A DNA stretch of 64,000 bases from Dendrophyllia cribrosa. Lineage: Eukaryota > Cnidaria > Anthozoa > Scleractinia > Dendrophylliidae. How positions within the stretch are numbered: the stretch's first letter is position 1; each line of letters opens with the position of its first letter. Location: the NCBI GenBank assembly GCA_024195265.1, contig JAJLRJ010000008.1:9815501-9879500 (forward strand). The letters run 5' to 3'. The translations under genes and the position numbers were made by a program. Positions 58,501 through 64,000 of the stretch are shown here, in pieces. The notes under the pieces are model-generated. The model ran no database searches. It was not told the DNA's origin and was given only the letters and a program-made list of their open reading frames with translations.

Positions 58501-59717
58501 TATCATGGAGCTGTCCAACACGCTGATATATGAGCACAGGCTCAAGTGCGGTACAGAGGGCGTGGCACGTGCTGTGTTACAGCTGCCTAACTGGGATGAA
58601 CTGGTCAGTTATGTCAAGGACAACAACACTGGTGTAACAGGTAGGAAAGGTGTTATGTACTGCGTGCTGAATTAAAAGGCTGTGGTTTTATGTTTAGAAC
58701 GGTCTGGCATGAGAATAGTCTGATTTCTCTTCCAGTCCCAAAATGTTTTGGAAAACAAAACGCTATAGTGTCACTGTTTACTTCCTCGTTCGCAACCTTG
58801 TCAATTTTCCCTCGAGGATGTAGTTTGCTGCGCATCTGTTGAAAAAGGGGGTCATCGTCACTATTTTTTTCTTTTTTATATATTCTTTCGTAGATCAAAG
58901 GGTTAAGTCCGCTACTATCCCTTTAGATTCCAAACGCCACCTTGGCTTAAATGTTCAATCGTAAAATCTCCAGAAATCAGGAATTTTGTTTATTCACTTG
59001 ATATTTCCAATCGTATCACATTCTTTATAGCAAGGCTGAAACCGAGATAAGGCGCTAAAACGTATGTTCATTCTCAGACATGAAACTCTCTGAAGACTGA
59101 CGGACTAATAACTTTTTTTCTTCCCAGATTCCTGGCTTCTTGCTGCACTCGCTCCGAGTCACCCAGTAGTGTTCCTGGATACGGACGGAGTCCCCGCACC
59201 AGAAACACGCTCCGAGCATCTGGTATCCAATGAGACAGAAGCCTTGTTAGTTCATCAATTGGCCTGTGCACTCTTGAAAGGCGGAGTGCAGCCTGCATCA
59301 CTAGGAATCATCTCTCCCTACAGGCACCAACTCAAGCTGATCTCACAAGTGTGCCACAGGGATACCATGCTACACGAGATTGAAATCAACACTGTGGATA
59401 AATACCAGGGGCGGGACAAGTCCTGCATTGTCGTGTCTTTGGTTCGCAGTAACGAGCATTGCAACGTGGGGGATCTGTTGAGAGACTGGCGCCGAGTCAA
59501 CGTTGCCGTGACTCGCGCCAAGCGGAAGTTGATTCTGATTGGTTCGTTGACGACGTTAAAAGGAAGCTTGTTGTTGCAGGAGCTTTTTGACTTGTTGGAG
59601 AGAAAGGAATGGGTACAAGTTCTTCCTCGAGATGCACATAAATTGTACGATTTTGTGGGAACGTCGTCCCAGGCTACTCCGGTCAAGAGCTTGGGAACCC
59701 CGAGAATTCGTTTCTAA
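40568..59717 (+). CDS. DNA2: DNA2 nuclease-helicase (19 exons, 1704 aa)
   Basis: Exons 40568-40630, 40715-40759, 41235-41277, 41929-41969, 42545-43567, 44296-44822, 45242-45543, 46542-46766, 48101-48403, 49006-49143, 49865-50083, 50743-51201, 52764-52827, 53628-53879, 56198-56459, 57352-57480, 57778-57971, 58405-58640 and 59128-59717. DNA2 removes long flaps at Okazaki fragments and resects DNA breaks. A PIP box (QQTIKSYF) is in exon 2. Residues to about 640 are disordered. The RecB-type nuclease has D861 and E893-L-K895, and four cysteines for an iron-sulfur cluster (C720, C985, C988, C994). The SF1 helicase has Walker [10 protein letters not shown] (K1285), Walker B VDEAS (D1391, E1392), [24 protein letters not shown] and VAVTRAK. 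The protein is about 640 residues longer than human DNA2 (1060 aa), all of it N-terminal. Acceptors of exons 2 and 7 are NAGNAG types, so one-residue variants are possible. Confidence 0.94.
42060..42232. repeat. Dispersed repeat, copy 2 of 3
   Basis: Contains GGTGATCATGTCCTTAATAATTCTC and GCATTGATATTACATGC, matching copy 1 at 30340-30505. It lies in DNA2 intron 4. Confidence 0.55.
43613..43748. mobile_element. Short MITE (TAACC ends)
   Basis: About 135 bp with inverted ends TAACCTTTTCATGGCC and GGCTGCAAAAGGGTTA. The interior holds a second mirrored motif (GACTATAGTCACC). It lies immediately after DNA2 exon 5. Confidence 0.55.
44869..45000 (+). mobile_element. SINE fragment (same family as 46962)
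   Basis: AACCCTGGCTGTTACTACCC, TATACATTGTTCATGGGGGG and GGCACCTTCATAAGCCGACC correspond in order to the 3' half of the tRNA-derived SINE at 46962-47388. The tRNA-like head is missing. Confidence 0.65.
46420..46525 (+). mobile_element. Retroelement 3' end with (GAT)n tail
   Basis: CACCCGCCTCGATTAGCTTG ... TTTGTTTAATAAAATGATGATGATGATG, ending only about 16 bp before the acceptor of DNA2 exon 8. A related end (ACCCGCCTCGACTAG ... TTTAATAAAGTGTTTTGTTG) is at about 16700-16795. Confidence 0.6.
46962..47388 (+). mobile_element. tRNA-derived SINE, full length
   Basis: The head has a Pol III A box (TTAGCTCAGTTGATATAGCG) and B box (GAGTTCGTATCCC) at tRNA spacing. The body is about 300 bp and the 3' end is (ATT)n. 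A 5'-truncated relative is at 44869-45000. It lies in DNA2 intron 8. Confidence 0.8.
48640..48740 (+). repeat. Dispersed repeat fragment
   Basis: Contains AACCCTGCGACAGACTAGCATCCCATCCAGGG, a phrase typical of widely dispersed retroposon ends in animal genomes. Its family is not determinable here. Confidence 0.4.
49340..49550. repeat. Dispersed repeat, copy 3 of 3 (reverse)
   Basis: AACCCTTTAAGCCCTAAGAG ... GAATTAAGGACATGATCACA ... AGGGGTTAAAG; reverse-oriented relative of 30340-30505. The TTAACCC/GGGTTAA ends look like a MITE. It lies in DNA2 intron 10. Confidence 0.6.
51246..52066. mobile_element. pogo/Tigger-like MITE, TA target site
   Basis: Ends CAGTCAACTCTCTCGTAAGC and ATGAGAGAGTTGACTG, flanked by TA on both sides. 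GTGGTCGCTTACGGGAGGTG-type subrepeats lie next to both ends. No transposase frame is present. It lies in DNA2 intron 12. The start at 63221 is a relative. Confidence 0.8.
52130..52500. mobile_element. Head-to-head pair of tRNA-derived SINE parts around a hairpin
   Basis: Left part (52139-52290) is related to 29866-29990 and carries a tRNA-like segment on the minus strand. The right part (about 52420-52490) carries one on the plus strand (TAGTAACTTAGTAGTGGAGC, then GGGTTCGATTCC). Between them, about 52298-52408, are inverted arms CTTGGTCAATTGTGAGTTCTAT and their complement, with inner mirrored GTGAAATGATG. Confidence 0.6.
53088..53532. mobile_element. hAT-like MITE with 8-bp target duplication
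   Basis: Ends CCCGGGGGG...GTACTC and its mirror, then TACGGGGATGCTCCGCCC on both sides in opposite orientation. GGTTTGGT flanks both ends (53080-53087 and 53533-53540). The interior repeats TATATGAAAGGGGTACC-like units. It sits in DNA2 intron 13, less than 100 bp before exon 14. Confidence 0.85.
53566..53600 (+). repeat. (GTT)n microsatellite beside DNA2 exon 14
   Basis: Preceded by CAAATAAATTTATT, like a retroelement 3' tail, and ending 27 bp before the exon 14 acceptor. Confidence 0.7.
53903..54184. mobile_element. CCAAT-rich MITE, reverse copy
   Basis: Full-length 282-bp relative of the MITE at 14769 in the opposite orientation, with both terminal inverted repeats. TA follows the right end, but the left flank reads TTG. 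It starts only 24 bp after the end of DNA2 exon 14. Confidence 0.88.
54482..54909. mobile_element. PIF/Harbinger-like MITE, TTA target site
   Basis: Inverted ends AGGCCTGGCTAAACTAGGAAACATTG and complement, flanked by TTA on both sides, as expected for PIF/Harbinger elements. The interior is dense in GAAACAA/TTGTTTC motifs. It lies in DNA2 intron 14. Confidence 0.75.
55538..56035. repeat. 498-bp segment bounded by 23-bp perfect inverted repeats
   Basis: CTTAAACACGAAGACGCGCT at 55538 continues ATA, and its exact reverse complement ends at 56035. The enclosed sequence has no coding frame. Directly to the right lies a different repeat start (AAGGCCTGGTTCCCACCAGC), typical of MITEs. It lies in DNA2 intron 14. 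Confidence 0.65.
56819..56890 (-). tRNA. tRNA-Thr(GGT)-like sequence, probably a SINE head
   Basis: On the minus strand it folds as a tRNA: 7-bp acceptor (GGCTTCA with TGAAGTC), D arm with one mismatch, anticodon stem with one mismatch, and a perfect 5-bp T stem (ACGGG TTCGAAC CCCGT). A T7 run follows within a few bases. The anticodon would be GGT, but base 33 is C rather than the invariant T, and upstream sequence (TTCACGGGAACATATGAACC) resembles SINE-associated repeat sequence at 52300-52400. A retroposed head is more likely than a functional tRNA. Confidence 0.45.
57080..57293. mobile_element. CCAAT-rich MITE, 5'-truncated copy
   Basis: Matches the right three quarters of the 282-bp MITE, including the terminal CACTCAATTGAAAACCGCTC. 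The left end is missing. It ends 58 bp before DNA2 exon 16. Confidence 0.75.
57617..57750 (+). pseudogene. Decayed tandem copy of DNA2 exon 17
   Basis: Translates [20 protein letters not shown] with the same acceptor context as exon 17, which starts 161 bp later. The Walker B stretch is altered: VDEASQ in the real exon is ENEDSR here, so the catalytic Asp is Asn. Similarity stops after RRARI, before the GDHYQLPPL motif and the donor site. If spliced in, it would read to a stop at 57784. Confidence 0.85.
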
Positions 59718-60220
59718 CATTGAACCAAGGATATCTATGTTATGTTTTTCTTATTTCCTTTTTCTCTTGTAAATGAGTTGCTTCATGTCTTGTAAATGGT
59801 TTATTCGCTGGTCAAAGAGCATACTATTCGCGGCAGTCCCTTTCACGCTCGCTAATAGCGACCTTTAGATTGGACTACGAGTACGAGATTGAGTACGAGT
59901 AAGAGTTTTCAAACCAAATTCATGTGTCTCATGTAATTAATTATCCCACCAATCTTATCCCTAACGTTTATTTATTTGTTAGTCAGCAACAGGAAAGAGT
60001 TATAGTTCGGGGGATGCAATTGTCTCGAAATTCCAAAGTCGTACTCGTACTCGATTTCGTACTCGTAGTCAAATCTAAAGGTCGCAAATAAGAGATGGAG
60101 ATATACGACCGCCACCCCATAATTCTTATAATTAACCTAACATAACATAACATAACATAAAACCTTTATTTTAACACGATAAGAGTTAAAGCTAAAAAGC
60201 TTGTGGGGTCGTGTATACTA

Positions 60221-60804
60221 CAGTGGAACCCCGTTAATACGGTCACCAACGGGTCATGAAAATTTGGCCGTATTAACGGGATAGAGTCAAATTTCATGAC
60301 TGGTATATGTTTCTTTTTCATAACTAGCCTGCATTGCAGGCGTTTAATGATGGGGCGAAATTTCGAGGACGCGCGCGCGAGGGGAACACGTGCGTCCTCG
60401 AAGTTTCGCCCTATAAATAAACCGGCGCCTGCAATGCAGGCTATTTCATGACAGGAAAGTAAATTGTTGTTTGATTACGTTAACGACAGAGGTCAATGAC
60501 ATGACAAGTTTTAGGCGTTGTGAATAAATACAGTATTGTTTCTCAAGTACTGTACAGTATTTGTTTTATTTGGTCAATAGTTAATGCGTATTTGGTTCGA
60601 GTGGCCGTATTAACGGGGTAAAATTATAAAGGATTATACAGGTTGGGATTTCAGAATGTGGCCGTTGGCCGTATTAACGGGGTGGCCGCGTTAACGGGGT
60701 TTTATTATAAGAAAATGTATGGGCGTTTCGCCGGGACAAAAAAAAGTGACCGTAATAACGAGGTGACCGTATTAACGAGGTGACCGTTAGGCGGGATTCC
60801 ACTG
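60221..60804. mobile_element. pogo/Tigger-like MITE, TA target site
   Basis: Ends CAGTGGAACCCCGTTAATAC and GGCGGGATTCCACTG, flanked by TA at 60219-60220 and 60805-60806. GTATTAACGGGGT-type repeats occur throughout. A second element is nested inside at 60325-60443. It is non-coding. Confidence 0.8.
60325..60443. mobile_element. Nested 119-bp palindromic MITE
   Basis: Perfect ends TAGCCTGCATTGCAGGCG and complement, and a second mirrored segment (CGAAATTTCGAGGACGCG / CGTCCTCGAAGTTTCG). Flanks read TTTCATAAC and TTTCATGAC, a nine-base duplication with one mismatch. Confidence 0.75.
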
Positions 60805-61170
60805 TACTAAACTAATATATGCTAATTGAAGTATGTACATAAAAATTACTAACGTACAAACGTACAGTCTGTTAGTGGAGTTTCTTTACTACCGTGGAGG
60901 ACATGTTATGTCATAATCTTAATTATTAAGTAAAACGTTAACTGCAAACTGGAGACATTGAACTGATCACATAACATTCTATTACACTGGCTACAAATCG
61001 AATTTATACCTGATTATTTCCTAACACCACATATTTAAATACAGTACTCAAGTCTCATATTAGATAGAGGCATCTCCGCTCTCAAGCTGTTCGTGTTCTC
61101 GACAAAATTGCCGCTGTGCAGTTGTCCTGTATAATAACAGTTTAAGAGCACGAGAGTGGCAAATCCTGTT

Positions 61171-62015
61171 TTACTTGATAAACTTGATAACCACTTTACC
61201 ATCTCCGTGTTGAAAGCCTTCAGTATTCTCCTGCATCGTGCCGCCATTAAACGAGCCTCCACCCCCGGCGAACTTCCCGTTGCCTGCTTCTATTCCTCCA
61301 CCGGAATAACCGCCTCCACCTCCAGGGCATAATGTTCCGGCTCCCCCGCCACCAAACCCCCCATCAGAAACTCCGGGCAAGCTTTTACCTCCGCTCCCAC
61401 CATAAAGAAAGCTTTGGCCCCCCGTGCAAGTTCCACACGGCTGCCCTTCTCCGCGATAACCGCCACCTCCGGAACCTTCGATATTTGACGACGATGGGTA
61501 CAACGTGCCCCCCGATCCACCGAACCCCCCATGCCGTGTTCCATTCTCTGTTGTTTGCCCATGGTCTCCATTCGAAGAATTGACAGATTCCAATCCAGCC
61601 CCTCCACCCCCACCCCCAGCGATAACAAGTGGTGTGTCATCCACTATGGTGACGAATGTCCCACCACCCCCACCCCCAGGAACAGCTATGCGGAAACCTC
61701 CAACTTGTACTAGCCCCTCTTGCCCTACAAGGATTTTCAACTTTTCTCCGGCGGTCAGTTTAAAATGTCCTTTAATTCTTGCGCCTTTTCCACCGAGTGT
61801 CCAGCCCGCCCCTCCGTTATCCTTCGTTCCATTCCCCCCTGATGCACCCCAGGCTGTCACACTATACAATCCTGTCACTGGGATGCTCCATATTTGGATA
61901 CCGGCAACAAGTTGGACTTTGCCCTCTAGTGGAGAGCCTTTGTATCCGGATGTATCCGTGGGACCTTCACGGCCTCTGGCACCGAGGGAAGTGAAGGTCA
62001 CGTTTATGGATATAT
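61171..62015 (-). CDS. Terminal exon of a glycine-rich (ALK/LTK-type) domain protein, partial
   Basis: Open frame on the minus strand ending KVVIKFIK then stop. It begins at an acceptor (TTCTTTCCAG) with one base carried from an upstream exon not found in this window; an in-frame ATG at 62058 exists, but the splice site is more convincing. About 280 residues with repeated GGGGGG blocks, FxVPVTGLYxVTAWGASGG-like start, GAGWTLGGKGA, PLVIAGGGGGGAG and CGTCTGGQSF. This is the glycine-rich domain pattern of ALK and LTK receptors, which in vertebrates is the ligand-binding part. The protein stops right after this domain, so this gene has no kinase or membrane segment and is probably secreted or attached through its N-terminus. 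It is the only coding evidence to the right of DNA2. Confidence 0.8.
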
Positions 62016-62740
62016 CTGGAAAGAAACCACGAGAACATTTGGTATCATTATAGGGCATGGTTTTTTAGAATACAAACAAAACATAGAATGCATGATTACT
62101 GCAACAAACCGTTGAGAATGGCCGGATCTGGGCTTCCAGACCTAGATCAGTATTAATACTTGAAGTGAAACAAACGGCAAACTGATCCTTACGGCAGAAA
62201 AACAGAAACAAAAGAAAACCAAATAGAAGCGAAATATAATAGTACCCAATATTTCACTTTGCAAAACAAAGCTTCGGTGGCTAACACTATAAATGGTTGC
62301 AACTGTAAAAACGTTATAGTTTTAAAACTAATGAAATACAAAAACAATGAATAAGATTGGTGAAGGGTTTGACGGGTGACAATCAGTAGTGATGAGAAAG
62401 CTAATAAAGGTCGAGTAATTTTATAATTTTGAATCTTTCCCTCGTTTTTCCTTAAACATTTCTGAAATTCAACAAACAGATTTTACAAAATATTACAAAA
62501 GCTATATTTTTATACCAATTGAGGCCGTTTTATTCAGCCTATTACCGGAAATGTTAACGAGATAAATCCATTAAACTGTTCTAAAGTTGTAGAAAAACTG
62601 ACCAGTTTAGTCTCCTCGTAAACGTTTCAGATGTTTTAGAAGTACAGTCGAAATGAGGACGAATAGAAAGAGAGCGAAAATTCCATCTGAAAATAGCCTA
62701 CCTGCGATAATAATGGGTTAAATAGCTTATTTCGTTCTTA
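62016..62740. other. Upstream flank or intron of the glycine-rich gene
   Basis: AT-rich, no exon recognised. Upstream exons of the glycine-rich gene may lie here as short pieces or beyond the window. Confidence 0.35.
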
Positions 62741-63189
62741 GAGCAGTTTTCATTTGAGTGTCGAAAGTAATTACGCAATTGCTTTGGTTTTGCATTGCTA
62801 CGCTTTGTGATTGGCTAAAAAATCTCGCGCCACTTTCTCGACCAATCAGAAGTTAAACCAAAACCAATCGTGACTTGCTCGCACGCGTTTTCCCGCGCTT
62901 GACGCCGCCGACATGTAATTGCTTCGAGCTATGATTGGTTCATTAATTAATCAATCAATCAAATCTTTATTTTAACACGGTAAAAAATTCATCAGGTTTT
63001 TTGTCACATATAAAGTATAACTACATAACAATATTTAATACTAATAAATACAAATCTAAGAGTCTCTTTAAAATACTACTCATTGTTTACGACATTGTTT
63101 ACGACGTTCATTGGATTGTTTACGACATTGTGATTGGTCAGAGTAATTACTTTGGTTTTGGTTTTACGACACTCAATTGAAAACTGCTC
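62741..63189. mobile_element. CCAAT-rich MITE with a nested retroelement tail
   Basis: Both terminal repeats and TA on both sides are present. About 165 bp (roughly 62944-63108) interrupts it: AATTAATCAATCAATCAAATC then CTTTATTTTAACACGG, resembling the tail at about 60150, and short duplicated phrases (GTTTACGAC, GTTCATT) mark the junction. Confidence 0.85.
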
Positions 63190-63220
63190 TATACATGCCA
63201 AATAATCCCTGAAACGAATA

Positions 63221-63555
63221 CAGTTGAACCTCCCATAAGCGAACACCCAAAATGCAAAGCCAAGGTGGTCACTTACGGGAGGTGGTCACTTACGAGAGGT
63301 GGTCGCTTATGAGAGGTGGTCGCTTACGAGATGTGGTCACTTACGAGGGGTGGTCGCTTACGAGAGGTGGTCGCTTACGGGAGGTGGTCGCTTACGGGAG
63401 GTGGTCACTTACGAGAGGTGGTCGCTTACGGGAGGTGGTCAATTACGAGTGGTGGTCGCTTACGAGAGGTGGTCACTTACGAGAGGTGGTCGCTTACGAG
63501 AGGTGGTCACTTACGAGAGGTGGTCACTTACGAGAGGTGGTCGTTTACGAGAGGT
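63221..63555. mobile_element. Truncated pogo/Tigger-like end expanded into a minisatellite
   Basis: Begins TA then CAGTTGAACCTCCCATAAGC, related to the end at 51246. It then passes into about 17 tandem copies of a 17-bp unit. No right terminal repeat is present; Penelope-type sequence follows. Confidence 0.75.
63265..63555 (+). repeat. 17-bp minisatellite, about 17 units
   Basis: Unit GAGGTGGTCGCTTACGA with G/A, A/G and TTACGGG/TTATGAG variants. Because 17 is not a multiple of three, all three plus frames stay open and encode the same [20 protein letters not shown] peptide pattern. This is a composition artefact, not a gene. Confidence 0.92.
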
Positions 63556-63618
63556 GAGAATTTAGTTTTATCGACTGAGTCGATAAGGTAAATTGACCAC
63601 CGTAAAAAGATTCAAATA

Positions 63619-63654
63619 GCTGACGTTTCGAGCGCTAGCCCTTCGTCGGAGCGA
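63619..63654 (-). ncRNA. Hammerhead-ribozyme-like motif in Penelope-like tail
   Basis: The minus strand reads CTCCGACGAAGGGCTAGCGC then TCGAAACGTCAGC. This fits a hammerhead core (CUGANGA, a short stem II GGGC/GCUC, GAAAC, GUC) except for C in place of the conserved U in the first box. Penelope-like elements are known to carry hammerhead motifs with a very short stem III. Confidence 0.45.
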
Positions 63655-63747
63655 ATCAAGGAATTGTGGGTAGTGTGTGGTTTTATATAGTAAGCGGTGG
63701 AGCTGCGCTATTGGTGGAAATTTGGTGACGTGAAAAACAAATGTAGA

Positions 63748-63999
63748 TTAGTTGAATGAAAAGCGTTCGTTGATTCCGTGGGGTTTGAGAGTGCCGATTT
63801 GAAAGATGATTTTTTGTTCTAGGTTTTTACGGCTTTCTGTGTTACCCTGGTGTAGGGAAAGACCGCAGATTGTCATGTGTTGTTTAGAATGGTTAGTAAG
63901 ATTAAAATGGCGCGCGACTGGTTTGGATGCGTCTTTGTCATTTTTTTCAACGTCTCGGAGATGTTCACGAAAACGGTCGCCTAGTCTCCTCCCTGTTTC
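63748..63999 (-). CDS. C-terminal part of Penelope-like element protein (GIY-YIG endonuclease region), partial
   Basis: On the minus strand, an open frame entering from outside the window reads ETGRRLGDRFREHLRDVE, then SKPVARHFNLTNHS, then a stop after NERFSFN. The GRRLGDRFREH...ARHFN pattern is the C-terminal half of the GIY-YIG nuclease domain of Penelope-like retroelements, which nicks target DNA. The GIY and YIG motifs and RT would lie outside. The frame is uninterrupted here, so this copy is younger than the remnant at 16016-17099. Confidence 0.75.
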   Translation of the reverse strand, partial: ETGRRLGDRFREHLRDVEKNDKDASKPVARHFNLTNHSKQHMTICGLSLHQGNTESRKNLEQKIIFQIGTLKPHGINERFSFN

Positions 64000-64000
64000 G

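Larger units (their letters stand above)
59718..61170. other. Convergent intergenic region between DNA2 and the glycine-rich gene
   Basis: Contains DNA2 3' flank and a pair of inverted short motifs (GTACGAGTA/TACTCGTAC types, plus CTAAAGGTCGC and GCGACCTTTAG) at about 59850-60085 that look like the ends of one more MITE. An (ACATAAC)n microsatellite with retroelement-tail sequence follows at about 60135-60170, then the pogo-like element. No gene is supported. Confidence 0.5.
63556..64000 (-). mobile_element. 3' end of a Penelope-like element
   Basis: Endonuclease-end coding region (63748-63999) followed on the minus strand by about 190 bp of 3' tail. The tail includes a hammerhead-like motif at 63619-63654 and ends TACCTTATCGACTCAGTCGATAA. 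The element continues beyond the window. Confidence 0.75.

Noticed and set aside
61505..62053. 182-codon plus-strand proline-rich frame
   Set aside because: Mirror of the glycine-rich domain on the minus strand, which has family-specific motifs, a splice acceptor and a natural end.
62016..62058. ATG at 62058 as the start of the glycine-rich protein
   Set aside because: It lies just upstream of a strong polypyrimidine acceptor and the residues between show no signal peptide.
63252..63591. Three overlapping coding frames of 88-101 codons
   Set aside because: Produced by a 17-bp tandem repeat read in three frames.

Overview
This is eukaryotic, AT-rich, intron-rich and transposon-dense genomic DNA. 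A secreted galaxin-like protein with paired-cysteine repeats and an acidic N-terminal region, together with Penelope-like, hAT-like, piggyBac-like and pogo-like repeats, points to a cnidarian. A reef-building (scleractinian) coral is most likely, because galaxins are known from coral skeletal matrix. This is inferred from content only; no search could be run.

Layout. 1-2336: no supported gene. 2337-7717 (+): complete five-exon galaxin-like gene with a signal peptide, three acidic exons and one large cysteine-repeat exon. 7718-9885: intergenic, with a microsatellite and inverted-repeat MITEs. 9886-15997 (-): full-length Ty3/Gypsy LTR retrotransposon with a 5-bp target duplication (CCTGC), a continuous but internally deleted gag-pol, and a MITE in one LTR. 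16016-17600: decayed Penelope-like element plus a TTAA-flanked MITE. 18543-32321 (+): ten-exon ESCO1/2-type cohesin acetyltransferase gene, whose 7.2-kb first intron holds a three-level transposon nest. 33710-39189 (-): four-exon gene for an unrecognised acidic protein ending in a CaaX prenylation motif, convergent with ESCO. 40568-59717 (+): nineteen-exon DNA2 nuclease-helicase gene, divergent from the CaaX gene. 61171-62015 (-): terminal exon of a gene encoding an ALK/LTK-type glycine-rich domain. 62741-64000: MITE, 17-bp minisatellite and the 3' end of a Penelope-like element.

How the genes relate. DNA2 and ESCO both act at the replication fork: Okazaki-fragment and end processing, and replication-coupled cohesin acetylation. 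Both predicted proteins carry a PCNA-binding (PIP) box of the same Q-x-x-I-x-x-Y-F form. The galaxin-like gene would act in secreted skeletal or extracellular matrix. The remaining genes have no visible functional link.

All exon boundaries were worked out by hand from GT/AG signals and reading-phase continuity. Every complete model closes in frame: galaxin-like 850 aa, ESCO 665 aa, CaaX protein 382 aa, DNA2 1704 aa. Transposon superfamily labels rest on terminal sequences and target-site duplications only.
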